From NCBI GenBank assembly GCA_002686265.1, contig NZBA01000135.1, positions 124,001-188,000 on the forward strand: DNA of 64,000 bases, given 5' to 3'. Origin of the DNA: Planctomycetota bacterium (GTDB lineage: Bacteria > Planctomycetota > UBA1135 > GCA-002686595). Positions 33,554 to 42,994 of this stretch are shown here, in pieces. A program made the translations under genes and the position numbers. How positions within the stretch are numbered: position 1 is the stretch's first letter; the number at the start of each line of letters is the position of its first letter. Under the pieces are notes generated by a model. That model was not told the DNA's origin. It made no database searches and saw only the letters and a program-made list of their open reading frames with translations.

Positions 33554-35284
33554 TCAAGGCGAGAAGGTCCCGCTCAGGGCGTCGGAGAGGTTGAAGCCAC
33601 TCAGCCCGGCGGGGATGTCGCGATACCAGAACTGGAAGTTCCAGTGCGATCCGGGAGTGATGCGCCCCGCGGGCAGAGGCGGGTGATCGAGGTCGAGCGC
33701 CCACGCCGCCATTCCCGACGCACCGGTGCTCGCGATGCCGAGCCGGAAGACCGTCCCGCCGACGCATCGGAAACCGTCCCCGAACGGCATCTCGATGTCC
33801 TGGGTTCCGTAGTAGAACAGGCCGAAGTGGAGCGGCGGGCAGCCGTCGACGCGCAGGGCGAAGTCGTTGGCGGCCACGCTCAACGAGCCCGAGTGGTCGA
33901 GCTGCGCACCCGCACCGGCGGAGTTGGGGGCCGCCGTGCAGTAGCGCTCGGTCAGGACCAGGGCACCGGAGAACACTCTGGCGAGGCCCGGGCGCGACTG
34001 GGCCGCGTCGTCCTCGCAGGCACCGAAGATCATCTCGCGTACGCCGTCGCCGTCCAGGTCGGCGAGCACATCCAGGGAGACACCGAACTGGTCGTCGGCG
34101 GCGCTGCCCTCGAAGGTGACCATCAACGCTCCGTCGCGGCCGGAGAACAACCTCGCGTAGCCCGGCAGCCCCGTGGGAGCGAGGCCGAGGCTCACGGCCC
34201 GCGGCGCTCCCACGAGGAAGTCCGCGTGGCCGTCCCCGGTCAGGTCGCCCACGCCACGCACGGCGAAGCCGAACTGATCGTGCAGAGCGTCGCCGGAGAG
34301 CTGGTACAGCAGGGAGCCGTCCCGACCCGAGCGGACCTGAACATACCCCGCTCCCGTCGCCGAGCCCGTCAGCTGGCTCTGGATCGCCCCGATCAACAGG
34401 TCGTCGAATCCGTCCCCGTTGACGTCTCCAGCGCCGTCGACCGCGTGTCCGAACCAGTCGTCGGGAGCCGAGCCGGCCCAGTGGAGCAAGCGCAAGCCGG
34501 TGGCCCCCGAGAAGACCGAGGCGGAGCCCGCGAAGGTGCCGGCCTCGTCGTCCTGCGGCCCGCCGCCGATCACGTCCACGACCCCGTCACCATCCACGTC
34601 GCCGGCCGCCGCGCTCGCCCAGCCGAAGGCCTCGATGGGGTCGTCGCCGTCGTAGGTCGCAAGCAGGACACCGGCCGCTCCCGAGTACACGCGCACGCTC
34701 CCGGCGTTGTAGACCACGTTGTCGTCCTTGTAGACGCCGGTGACCAGATCGGGAACGCCGTCGCCGTCGACATCGCCCATCGAGGAGACCGAGATCCCCA
34801 TGCGGTCGCCTCCGGTGTCCCCGAGCAGCTCCCCGAGCAGCGAGCCGTCCTGGCCCGAGAGAGTGCGCACCATCCCGAGGTTGATGATGCCGAAGTCATC
34901 GACCTTGTAGGCGCCGACGAGTAGGTCGTCGAAGCCGTCGAGGTCCACATCTCCCGCGCCGGCCACTGCCTGTCCGAAGTGATCGTCGGGACCGTCCACC
35001 CAGTTCGTGCCGTCCCCGTCGAATTGCCACAGGAGGCTCGCATCGACGCCGGAGTAGACGCGCGCGTAGCCGGGATTGGGCGAATGGCCGCCGTTGAGGT
35101 TCTGGTGCGCTCCGACGATGAAGTCCGCGACACCGTCTCCGTTCACGTCGCCCGCGTCGGCGACGCTGTAACCGAACCAGTCCCCGGGAGCGGAGCCGGT
35201 CACCTCGAAGAGCGGCGTGAGCTGGGCTTCGGCGGTGCAAGCCAGCACGGCGACCACGAGGAGCGAGCGGAGCTGGGACTGCAC
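33554..35284 (-). CDS. Exported FG-GAP repeat protein with planctomycete-type C-terminal domain
   Basis: 576 residues. Signal peptide (VQSQLRSLLVVAVLACTAEAQ) then seven or so integrin-like FG-GAP blades, each reading like WFGYSVADAGDVNGDGVADFIVGAH (short key word: FGxxVAGAGDVDxDGxDDLLVGA). It ends with a beta-sandwich-like C-terminal domain: YCTAAPNSAGAGA, GLFYYGTQDIEMPFGDGFRCVGG, and WNFQFWYRDIPAG...LSDALSGTFSP. The propeller suggests an extracellular binding or display role. The start is a GTG at 35284-35282; the frame upstream is antisense to HEAT-gene coding. It follows the HEAT gene by 17 bp and is probably last in the VWA-HEAT-FG-GAP operon. Confidence 0.87.
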   Translation of the reverse strand: MQSQLRSLLVVAVLACTAEAQLTPLFEVTGSAPGDWFGYSVADAGDVNGDGVADFIVGAHQNLNGGHSPNPGYARVYSGVDASLLWQFDGDGTNWVDGPDDHFGQAVAGAGDVDLDGFDDLLVGAYKVDDFGIINLGMVRTLSGQDGSLLGELLGDTGGDRMGISVSSMGDVDGDGVPDLVTGVYKDDNVVYNAGSVRVYSGAAGVLLATYDGDDPIEAFGWASAAAGDVDGDGVVDVIGGGPQDDEAGTFAGSASVFSGATGLRLLHWAGSAPDDWFGHAVDGAGDVNGDGFDDLLIGAIQSQLTGSATGAGYVQVRSGRDGSLLYQLSGDALHDQFGFAVRGVGDLTGDGHADFLVGAPRAVSLGLAPTGLPGYARLFSGRDGALMVTFEGSAADDQFGVSLDVLADLDGDGVREMIFGACEDDAAQSRPGLARVFSGALVLTERYCTAAPNSAGAGAQLDHSGSLSVAANDFALRVDGCPPLHFGLFYYGTQDIEMPFGDGFRCVGGTVFRLGIASTGASGMAAWALDLDHPPLPAGRITPGSHWNFQFWYRDIPAGLSGFNLSDALSGTFSP

Positions 35285-35301
35285 TCCCCCAGTGTAGGGC
35301 G

Positions 35302-37383
35302 TTAGCGGATGTTCAACACCCCCCCGCCGGCAGGGTCGAAGAGGCTCGCCGGACTCGCAGGATAGGCAACGTCCAGGGCCAAGGGGGTCTTCCAAGGACG
35401 CTCCAGCGGCTCCACGATGAACCCGATGGCCAGGGCGGCGATCCCGCGCACGAGGTCGGAGACCGTCTCGTCCTCGAGCAGGGCCATGATCGGCTCGACC
35501 GCGCGCGCATCCCCCACCAAGGCCAAAGCCCAGGCGCAGACTCCCTTGCGCGCCGTGCTATCCGTCTCGTCCATCTGCTTCACGAGATCCGGAACCAGGT
35601 TCTCGTCGCCCAACAGCCCCAGGCCCAGGGCGATGCCGCGCAGGAGATCCGGTTGCCAGGCCGCCGCGGGAAGCACGCTGCGCAAGGCCTCGATGGAGGA
35701 CCGCTCGCCGAGCAGGCCGAGCGCCACGGCGAGGTGCGCGCGGGCCGTGGCCTCCTTGACGGCGAAGAAGCGCCCGACGAGCTGCTCCCGCGCCTCCACG
35801 TCGCGGCGCATCCCCAGGGCGAGGGCGTAGGCGCCGACGTCCATGGGTGAGCCGCAGTCGCGCATGGCGGCGCGCAAGGCGGCGGAGACGTCTGGGGAGA
35901 GATCGAGCCCGCGCCGCCGCAGGCGGTCGCCTTTCACGCCGAGGGCCAGGGCCGCCCACGGACGCGAGCGACTCTTGCCGCGTGCGAGGGTCTTCTGGAG
36001 CAGCGCGTCCACCTCGGCCGCCGCGCTCATCGCGTCCTCGCCCTCTCCGGGCATGCTCGCAACCTGCGCCAGGGCGATCAGGGCGAGGTTGCGCGCCATC
36101 GAGTCACCCTCGGACGCGACCGTGGCGAGCGTCTTGCGGATGCGCGCGTCGAGGGCGCCGCTCCCGGCGTTGCCGATGCGCCCGAGGGCGAAGATGCAAC
36201 CGTAGATCACCTCGCGATCGCTGCGCGAACGCGGGACGGCTCCCATCAAGGCCTCGGCCACGCGTGCACGGAGGGAGTCCTCTCCCGCAGGCGCTCGGGG
36301 ATCGATGCCGGCGGTCATGGCCCGCGGCAGGTGCGCCCGGACGCGATCGGACACCTTGGGGTCGGCGAAGACATCGAGGAGGAAGATGGCGAGGGCCTCG
36401 CGTGAGGTTCCCGGCGGCATCCCGCCGCTCGACGCACCGTCCTCCGAAGGCGGCAACTCGATCAGGCTCAGGGCATTCGCGCAGGCGACGGGGAGGTCAT
36501 GGGAGGCGGTGTCGTTCGCCACCAGCAGCTGGGTCAGGTGATGGACGACGAAACGCCGCACGTCCTCGTTCTCATTGCGGCGCGCGAGGAAACCCAGACC
36601 ATAGGCAGCGAACGCGCGCGTGCGCGTGGCGACCTTGCCGCCGCCGCACAGCTTCCGCCCACGCTCGCCGTCCACCGCCAGGCCAACCAAGTCGGACAGC
36701 GAGCCTGGGTTCGCCAGAACGCCAAGAGCCAGGGCCGCGGTCTCGCTCATCTGCTGCTCGCCGTCGGCGATGAAACGCGCCATGACCTCGGAGGGGCTCG
36801 CCTTCGCGGGCGACGGCCGCTCGCCGATCTTCGCCAGGGCCATCAAGCAGCCCGAGAGGATCTCGGAGCGTCCCCCGCGCTCGAGCACGGCGATCAGGGC
36901 CGGGAGAACGCGCTCGGAGAGCTGGGCGCGGGTGGGTTGCAGGCTGGTAGCCACCATCGTGTGGTTCCCGGCACCCAGGAAGAAGTCGTCGCCGCCGGTC
37001 TCCGTCCGCGCGCGCCACAGGCTGCGCTTGAGGTCGATGAAGGCGCTCTGGTTGAACTCCCACCAATGATCCCAGGTGGTCGGATCATGGCCCTGGGTAG
37101 GGATCGGCGTCCTCGGCGCGGGGTTCGTCGAGCCCGGTTGGGCACGTCTCCCGGCGGGGCCGGGGACCGACGGTCCTCCGCCGCCCCTCCCCGGCGTGCG
37201 CGGTCCCCCGCCGGTGTCGCCGGGCCCCGCCCAGGGGGGGGGCGGCGGGGGTGCGGGGGGCGGCGGGGGGGGAGGGGGGCCGGGGGGCTTTGGCGGCGAG
37301 TGTCCGCCGCCGTGACCGAGGACTGCCGGAGCCGAGAGGAGAGCCGCTCCCAGGAGGGCTTGGAGGCAAATCTTGAGTTTCAT
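35302..37383 (-). CDS. Exported HEAT-repeat protein with a polyproline tract
   Basis: 693 residues. A signal peptide (MKLKICLQALLGAALLSAPAVLG) is followed by a stretch dominated by Pro (about residues 30-55) and a Gly/Pro/Thr-rich linker. Then comes the motif TTWDHWWEFNQSAFIDLKRSLWR near residue 110 (key: W-x-x-W-W, F-I-D-L-K). The remainder is HEAT-like repeats, for example LAKIGERPSPAKAS, LALGVLANPGSLSDLVGLAVDG and LALGLLGERSSIEALRSVLP. The product is probably a periplasmic scaffold. The ribosome site GGAG lies about 10 nt before the ATG, inside the small ORF upstream. Part of the minus-strand operon that begins with the VWA gene at 39452. Confidence 0.85.
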   Translation of the reverse strand: MKLKICLQALLGAALLSAPAVLGHGGGHSPPKPPGPPPPPPPPAPPPPPPWAGPGDTGGGPRTPGRGGGGPSVPGPAGRRAQPGSTNPAPRTPIPTQGHDPTTWDHWWEFNQSAFIDLKRSLWRARTETGGDDFFLGAGNHTMVATSLQPTRAQLSERVLPALIAVLERGGRSEILSGCLMALAKIGERPSPAKASPSEVMARFIADGEQQMSETAALALGVLANPGSLSDLVGLAVDGERGRKLCGGGKVATRTRAFAAYGLGFLARRNENEDVRRFVVHHLTQLLVANDTASHDLPVACANALSLIELPPSEDGASSGGMPPGTSREALAIFLLDVFADPKVSDRVRAHLPRAMTAGIDPRAPAGEDSLRARVAEALMGAVPRSRSDREVIYGCIFALGRIGNAGSGALDARIRKTLATVASEGDSMARNLALIALAQVASMPGEGEDAMSAAAEVDALLQKTLARGKSRSRPWAALALGVKGDRLRRRGLDLSPDVSAALRAAMRDCGSPMDVGAYALALGMRRDVEAREQLVGRFFAVKEATARAHLAVALGLLGERSSIEALRSVLPAAAWQPDLLRGIALGLGLLGDENLVPDLVKQMDETDSTARKGVCAWALALVGDARAVEPIMALLEDETVSDLVRGIAALAIGFIVEPLERPWKTPLALDVAYPASPASLFDPAGGGVLNIR

Positions 37384-37389
37384 CCGATC

Positions 37390-37644
37390 TCAGCTCCAGT
37401 TCTGCGATGGCGGGCAATGCGCGGTCATGTTCACGCTGCGGTGATAGGCAGGCTCCGGCGGCGCGGGGTGGCTGCCGACGGCTCCGGTCCCTGACGCCTC
37501 CTCTCGCGAGCGAGGCGCGCGAGGCGAGATGCCGGTGAGCAGCGCCGCGCACCGCAACCAGACCCGTTTCCAATCGAGTAGCGCTCCCGGCTTGAGGGGT
37601 AACACTCCGAAGCCGGCCTCACACGCGATCGGTGCGAGCACCAT
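37390..37644 (-). CDS. Possible small protein tiled between the VWA and HEAT genes
   Basis: 84 residues from an ATG at 37644-37642 that shares its A with the TGA of the VWA gene (TGATG). The stop is 6 bp before the HEAT ATG, so the ORF exactly fills the space between two real genes. The product (MVLAPIACEAGFGVLPLKPGALL and then DWKRVWLRCAALLTGIS) has an amphipathic first part and no signal or recognisable domain; the end is Pro/Ser-rich. The tiling is the main evidence. It could also be non-coding spacer. Confidence 0.42.
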   Translation of the reverse strand: MVLAPIACEAGFGVLPLKPGALLDWKRVWLRCAALLTGISPRAPRSREEASGTGAVGSHPAPPEPAYHRSVNMTAHCPPSQNWS

Positions 37645-39452
37645 CACCCGACCTCGCGGTAGACGCCGCCGGTCGCCTCCGCCAGCCTCCGCAGCAGAGC
37701 GCTCCCGCCACCCAGTGAGACGCCGTGAATCACCACATGACGCAGGGCATTGCGCCGCTCGATCTCGTCCAGGATCTGCTCGGACCCTTGGATCCTGCCG
37801 GCCGAGGGCATGCCGTCGGAGAGCAGGATGATCGTGTCAACCTCGACGTCCTCGAGAGCCTCCGCGAGGCCGTTGAACAGCGCCGTCCCCCCTCCCGCGT
37901 GTAGGCTCCTCAGGCGGCGCTGGGCGGAGGCCCGCGAGGCCGCGTCGAGCTCCACCAGCTTCCCCTTCCACTTGCTGATCTGGTCGGCGAAGAAGATCAG
38001 GTTGAACTGCCCGCCGTCGCTCATGCGTTCGAGGGTGCGACTCATCTCCTCCTTGAGCAGGCTCAACCGGCTGCCGCCCATCGAGCCGCTGACGTCGAGC
38101 ACGAAGCACAGGCGGTCGCTGTCGATGTTGATCCCGTAGAAGGCGGCCGCGGTGCGGTTCGAGCGACTCCTGCGGTGGGCGCGCTCCGCACGCGCCTCGG
38201 CCAGCTGTTCGGCGGTCGGGAGGACGAACTCGGCGCCCTCCGCCGCCCACCAGCGCCGCCAGCGCTCGGGGCTGTCGCCCAGGGTCAGCCCGGTCAGATC
38301 CTCGAGGAGCTCGCAGATGCGCAGCCTCGAACGCAGGGTCTCGCCCTCCAGAGCGCCGGCGAGCAAGGCCACCGCATCCAACCCGCGCAGGCGGCCGATG
38401 CACTCGATCACCTCGCCGCGCACGAGATGGCTCGGGTCGGCGAGCATGCCTTGCAGCGCTTCGAGCGCCGCCGGGGTCCCCAGCCGTTCCAAGGCGACGG
38501 CTGCTCCCATGCGCAATGCGTAGTCCCGGGAGACCCGCGCCTTCTCCACGTGCTCCACCCACGCTTCGCCCGCGGCGAAGGTCGAGCGGGCGATGATGGC
38601 CTCGCGCCGCACGGCTGCCTCGCGCGAGCGCTCCAGGCGCTTCAAGGCGGCCTCGTGACCGGTGTGCCCGGCCTCGCTCAAGGCGCGGATAGCCGCCAGG
38701 CTCACGGTCGGATGGCGAGCGCGGAGAGCGTCCTCCACGAGGTCCAAGGCGCGCCCTCCGCCCATCGTGCCCAGGGCACCGACGACGAGCGCCTTGGTCT
38801 GCGCCGGGGTCGCCTTGTCGCTCAGGAAACCCTCCAGCAGATCGAGGCTCTCGCGGGAGCGGAAGACGCCGATCGTCCGCAGGCCGGTCTCGCGTGAACC
38901 GGAGATGCCCACGCGATACCAGGTAAGGAACGAGGTCAACGCCTCGGGCGTGCGCTGCGCCTGGATCATGGGCACCAGCCCGCCGATCGCGATTCGCCGG
39001 CAGGCCTGGTCGTGGCTCCCTTCGAGGATCGCGCGCATCTCGTCGAGGGCGTCGCCGCCAAAACTGCACAGAGCGCGCGTCGCCGCCTGCCGGAGGCGGC
39101 TGTTCGTGCTTCCGCCGACGCGCCCGTCTAGCCAAGCGATCACGCCCGCTTCGAGGTCGGTGCCCCCGAACGCTCTGAACTGGGCGAAGGCGCGGTCCCA
39201 CAACTGCGGATCGGCCACCAGGTCGACCGCTTGCTGTAGGGTGCGGAATCCGTCCAGGTCGCGGTGGGCGCCCATCTCGTCGAACACGCCGGGGTCGACG
39301 TCGTCACGCGCCACGCGCACCTCCTCCAACAGCTCGTCGAGCGGGCGCTCCCCGGGCGCGGCGGCGGCCCAGCCGCCTGTCCAGGCGAGGATTCCCGCGA
39401 CGACCAGCGCCCGCCGGCGATGGTGCCTTCTCGCTTCTCCCGCGTTCTCCAT
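37644..39452 (-). CDS. HEAT-repeat and von Willebrand factor A domain protein
   Basis: 602 residues with an N-terminal signal or membrane anchor (ALVVAGILAWTGGWAAAA). HEAT repeats fill about residues 130-390 (for example VVGALGTMGGGRALDLVEDAL and LRMGAAVALERLGTPAALEAL). The W-x-x-W-W signature SPERWRRWWAAEGAEF follows. A C-terminal VWA domain begins at RLCFVLDVSGSMGGSRLSLLKEE, with an intact MIDAS D-x-S-x-S, and continues through LHAGGGTALFNGLAEAL (the Thr ligand) and ILLSDGMPSAG. It probably binds a partner through a metal ion in the periplasm. It heads the operon with the small ORF, the HEAT gene and the FG-GAP gene; 99 bp separate it from the divergent methyltransferase. Confidence 0.9.
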   Translation of the reverse strand: MENAGEARRHHRRRALVVAGILAWTGGWAAAAPGERPLDELLEEVRVARDDVDPGVFDEMGAHRDLDGFRTLQQAVDLVADPQLWDRAFAQFRAFGGTDLEAGVIAWLDGRVGGSTNSRLRQAATRALCSFGGDALDEMRAILEGSHDQACRRIAIGGLVPMIQAQRTPEALTSFLTWYRVGISGSRETGLRTIGVFRSRESLDLLEGFLSDKATPAQTKALVVGALGTMGGGRALDLVEDALRARHPTVSLAAIRALSEAGHTGHEAALKRLERSREAAVRREAIIARSTFAAGEAWVEHVEKARVSRDYALRMGAAVALERLGTPAALEALQGMLADPSHLVRGEVIECIGRLRGLDAVALLAGALEGETLRSRLRICELLEDLTGLTLGDSPERWRRWWAAEGAEFVLPTAEQLAEARAERAHRRSRSNRTAAAFYGINIDSDRLCFVLDVSGSMGGSRLSLLKEEMSRTLERMSDGGQFNLIFFADQISKWKGKLVELDAASRASAQRRLRSLHAGGGTALFNGLAEALEDVEVDTIILLSDGMPSAGRIQGSEQILDEIERRNALRHVVIHGVSLGGGSALLRRLAEATGGVYREVG

Positions 39453-39551
39453 GCCCGAGGGGGGTCCGCGCGCCGATCGCTGCTCTCCCCTCGCATGAAT
39501 CTAGCGAGTGGAGCCCGGCGTGTTTCAGATAGGCTCCTCGATTCCGAACCG

Positions 39552-40388
39552 ATGACGACCTGCGATCTCTGTGGGGGCGCCGAGCGCGCCCCGTTCCTCA
39601 CCAAGGGCGGCCTGGCCTACCTGCGCTGCACCGCCTGCGAGTTCGTGCAGGCGGACATGACCGCCGAGGAGTTCGAACGCCGCAACGACGACGAGTTCTC
39701 CGCCTCCCTGGAGGAGTACGCCGCGAAGGCCGAGGATCCGAGGAGGCGCCGCCGCTACCGCCGCAGGCTGGCGCGGCTGGCTCCGTTCAAGACCCACGGA
39801 CGGCTGGTCGAGCTGGGCGCCTCCGCCGGGGCCTTCCTGCTCGCCGCGCGCGAATCGGGCTGGCGCTGCATCGGCATCGAGCCGGTCGAGGCCTGCGCGC
39901 GCCACGCCCGCCAGCGCCACGGCCTCGACGTGCGCGCCTGCACGCTCGAGGAAGCCGAACTGGAGCCGGAGTCGTGCGACGTGGTGTACGCCCACGCTGT
40001 ACTCGAGCACCTCACCTCTCCACGCCGTGTCCTGGCCGAGGTGGCGCGCATCCTGCGCCCCGGCGGCGCCCTCTTCGTGGACACGGTGAACGTCGACTCC
40101 TACACCTTCGATCGCGTCGGCGTGGGCTGGAAGCTCGTCGATCCCGCGATCCACTACTGCCTGTGGACGCCGCCCGTCCTGCGCCGCGCCCTCGCCGGGG
40201 CCGGCCTGCAGGTGCGGCGCATGGACTCCCACGGTGTCCGCCGCAGACCGAACGCCGCCGGGCGCCCGCGGGGGATGGCGCGGGTGACCGACGAGCTCCG
40301 GAAGCTCCCCTTGAGCGCGGCGGCGCGCTTCACCCTGCGCGGAGAGAGCATCGCAGCCCTCGCCGTTCGCGCTACCCTCGGGGAGTGA
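39552..40388 (+). CDS. Zinc-ribbon class I SAM methyltransferase
   Basis: 278 residues. The N-terminus has a four-Cys zinc ribbon (CDLCGG, then CTACEF). A methyltransferase fold follows: LVELGASAGAFLLAARESGW (motif I), GIEPVEACARHAR (motif II), CDVVYAHAVLEHLTSP (motif IV) and ARILRPGGALFVDTVN (motif V). The layout is that of the small-molecule and sugar methyltransferases that begin with a Cys ribbon, but the C-terminal C-methyltransferase domain is missing. The ATG at 39552 precedes the zinc ribbon directly. The TGA overlaps the GTG of the next gene (GTGA), so the two are co-translated, though their functions look unrelated. Confidence 0.85.
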   Translation: MTTCDLCGGAERAPFLTKGGLAYLRCTACEFVQADMTAEEFERRNDDEFSASLEEYAAKAEDPRRRRRYRRRLARLAPFKTHGRLVELGASAGAFLLAARESGWRCIGIEPVEACARHARQRHGLDVRACTLEEAELEPESCDVVYAHAVLEHLTSPRRVLAEVARILRPGGALFVDTVNVDSYTFDRVGVGWKLVDPAIHYCLWTPPVLRRALAGAGLQVRRMDSHGVRRRPNAAGRPRGMARVTDELRKLPLSAAARFTLRGESIAALAVRATLGE

Positions 40389-42991
40389 GATCTCCCATCC
40401 CGATCCTCCTCGCCGCCCTGCTCGGCGGCGCTCCCGCCCCGGCCGCGGGAGCGGCGGCGCAGAGCGGAGGCCTGGTGGGCCACTGGCGCCTGGATCGCTC
40501 GCACCTGGCGGGAGGCCTCTTCGAGGCGGAGGCCGGCCAGCGCACGCTGGCCGTCCCCGAGGGAGCGCTGCCGGTCTTCGCCGGTGAGGGCAAGAGCGAG
40601 TGCCTGGTCCTCGCTCCCGGCTTCGGGCACCTGGAGATCGACCCGCGTATCGACCCCGAGAGATTGCCAGCCGAACGAATCTCCCTCGAAGCCTGGGTCT
40701 GTGTCCACAGGCCTCAACAGTGGGGTGCGATGCTCTGCGCGGTGGAGGACAACGGGAGCTACGAGCGCGGTTGGGTCCTGGGCTTCAACCACAGCCAGTT
40801 CACCTTCGCCGTCGCCACCGAGAAGGGCGGCAAGCTGACCTACCTCAAGAGCAAGACGTCGTTCGTACCGGGCGAGTGGTATCACGTGGCGGGCACCTAC
40901 GACGGCGCCGTGCAACGCATCTTCGTCAACGGCCGCCTCGAGGCGGAGGCGACCGACCAAGGCGGCGCGATCGCCTACCACGACGTCCACCAGCTCGTCG
41001 CCGCCTCCTACAGGGACCTGAACGAGAACTACCCGCTGATCGGCGGTCTCTACGAGCTGCGCCTGTACGACCGCGCCGTGCCCGAGCGCGACCTGCGCAG
41101 GCGCTACGAGCGGGTCCGCAAGCTGCTGCCGGCGGTGATCATCGAGGACGCGCGGCCTCCCGCGAGGCCCCTGCCGCCGCCCCTCTCGAGCTTGCAGCCC
41201 GCGATCGACGCCGCGATCGACCGCGGCGCGGACGCCCTCCTGCGTCGCCAGCACCGAGACGGCTCGTGGAGCGCGCACATCGAAGGCTACCGCAACGGAG
41301 CGACGGCGCTGATGACCCTCGCGTTGCTCGAATCCGGTGTGAGGGCTGACCACCCATCCGTGCGCCAAGCCCTTCGCTTCCTGCGCCGCCGCGCGCCGCA
41401 GAAGACCTACTCGATGGGCTGCCAACTACTGGCTCTCGCCGCCCTCGACGATCCGAAGCTCCTACCCTGGATCCAGGAGCTCGCCGACGAGCTGGCCGCC
41501 TGGGAGCACCCCACCGCCCGCGGGCGCTGGGGCTACCCGACCGGAAACGAGGACCTCTCCTGCACGCAGTTCGCGGCCCTGGGCCTGTGGAGCGCCGCCC
41601 GCGCGGGAGCGAAAGTGCCGCGCGAGTTGTGGTTGCGCGTGATCAACGGCCTCCAAGCCCACCAGGGCGAGCCGGGCGAGGTCGCCTGGAACCTGGGCCC
41701 CTCCGCCGCGGGGCGGACAGGCAAGCGCTCGATCGCCGGCTTCACCTACCGGCCCGACTCCCAGCAGACGGGCTCGATGACGACGGCGGGGATCGGTGTC
41801 CTGACCCTGGCCGAGCAAGCCCTCGGCAGCCATCTGCCGCGCCGCTACCGACGCCCACTCGAGGCCAGCCGCCAGCGAGGCATCGGGTGGTTGGAGACCT
41901 TCTACTCGGTCGAACGCAACCCGGGACTGGGCGGCAACCGCTACTACTACTACCTGTACGGCCTCGAGCGCGCGGGCGCGCTGCTCGCCCGCGAGGAGCT
42001 CGCCGGGCGGCCCTGGTACCGCGACGGAGCCGAGGTCTTGATCGGCAAGCAAGAAGACGAAGGCGACTGGGGGAGCGAGACCCACACGGCCTTCGCGCTC
42101 CTGTTTCTCTCGCGCGCCACCTCCGCCGCCCACACCGGACCGGGCCTCACCGGCGACGGGCGCTCGGTGAGCGTTGCCGATGCAGACGTCCACCTGAGCG
42201 CCACGGGCGAGAGCCTGATGACGATCTGGATCGAAGGATTCGATGCGGATCTGCTCGCCGAGTACGCGAAGGTCGAGGCCGGCGCGACGCCCGGCCTGCG
42301 CATCGTGCGCGTCGAGTACCTCGCTGACTCTAGAATCGTCCACACCGTCGAAGTCGATCCGAAGCGGCCCTGGTCCACCGAGCGCTTCGCTTTCCAGCAC
42401 CGTTTCACCCAGCCCGGGAAGCACCGCCTGCAGGCCCGCGTCCACGCCCTCGCTCCCGGAAGCGACCCCGCCTTCCCCGGCGAGCTCGATGAGCTCGAAT
42501 CGCGATCCCTGCTAGTCGAGACCGTGGTCGATTCCCGGGAGTGGATGGAGACCAACCTCGAGCTCGCCGGGGAGAACCTGCTCGAAGGGGCGGGCGCGCA
42601 GGCGACGGCCTCCAGCGGCGAGAACGCCGGCCACGCCCTGGACGGCCTCGCGCCCACGCACTGGGTGTGTGACGCGAAGGACGAAGACCCCTGGCTGCGG
42701 ATCGACCTACCGCGCAGCGTACGCGCCGACACGCTCCTCCTGGCCCCGGCCACGAGCTCGATCGCGACCAGCGGCGACTTCGACGCCCTGCGGCGAGCGA
42801 ACGTGCGCATCAACGATGTCGACCTCGAGGTGCGCTTCCCCGAGAATGACCTCGGACAGGCCGTCGTCGAGCTCCCCAAGCCGATGCGCGTGCGACGGAT
42901 CGAGGTCCACATCGCCGATCACTCCCGCGGCAAACGGAACCGCGGCCAGGCGGGCTTCTCGGAGGTCGAGCTGCGCCTGCGCGGCGGTTGA
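40385..42991 (+). CDS. Exported LamG / terpenoid-toroid / discoidin-like three-part protein
   Basis: 868 residues with a signal peptide (VRSPIPILLAALLGGAPAPAAGAAAQ) from a GTG start coupled to the methyltransferase. Residues about 30-245 are a LamG/concanavalin-like domain (ISLEAWVCVHRPQQWG, GEWYHVAGTYDGAVQRIFVNG). Residues about 265-590 read like the alpha/alpha toroid of prenyltransferase/squalene cyclase repeat proteins (ADALLRRQHRDGSWS, ATALMTLALLESG, VLIGKQEDEGDWGSETHTAFALLFLSRA). The C-terminal part ends in an F5/8 type C-like region (ATASSGENAGHALDG...THWVCD, FSEVELRLRG). No DxDD cyclase motif is visible, so the toroid is likely a binding module. Confidence 0.82.
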   Translation: MRSPIPILLAALLGGAPAPAAGAAAQSGGLVGHWRLDRSHLAGGLFEAEAGQRTLAVPEGALPVFAGEGKSECLVLAPGFGHLEIDPRIDPERLPAERISLEAWVCVHRPQQWGAMLCAVEDNGSYERGWVLGFNHSQFTFAVATEKGGKLTYLKSKTSFVPGEWYHVAGTYDGAVQRIFVNGRLEAEATDQGGAIAYHDVHQLVAASYRDLNENYPLIGGLYELRLYDRAVPERDLRRRYERVRKLLPAVIIEDARPPARPLPPPLSSLQPAIDAAIDRGADALLRRQHRDGSWSAHIEGYRNGATALMTLALLESGVRADHPSVRQALRFLRRRAPQKTYSMGCQLLALAALDDPKLLPWIQELADELAAWEHPTARGRWGYPTGNEDLSCTQFAALGLWSAARAGAKVPRELWLRVINGLQAHQGEPGEVAWNLGPSAAGRTGKRSIAGFTYRPDSQQTGSMTTAGIGVLTLAEQALGSHLPRRYRRPLEASRQRGIGWLETFYSVERNPGLGGNRYYYYLYGLERAGALLAREELAGRPWYRDGAEVLIGKQEDEGDWGSETHTAFALLFLSRATSAAHTGPGLTGDGRSVSVADADVHLSATGESLMTIWIEGFDADLLAEYAKVEAGATPGLRIVRVEYLADSRIVHTVEVDPKRPWSTERFAFQHRFTQPGKHRLQARVHALAPGSDPAFPGELDELESRSLLVETVVDSREWMETNLELAGENLLEGAGAQATASSGENAGHALDGLAPTHWVCDAKDEDPWLRIDLPRSVRADTLLLAPATSSIATSGDFDALRRANVRINDVDLEVRFPENDLGQAVVELPKPMRVRRIEVHIADHSRGKRNRGQAGFSEVELRLRGG

Positions 42992-42994
42992 GGA

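Noticed and set aside
29466-33686. Very long plus-strand open frames opposite the VCBS/TPR genes
   Set aside because: Antisense shadows produced by codon bias; the minus strand carries unmistakable calcium-binding repeats, ASPIC and TPR motifs.
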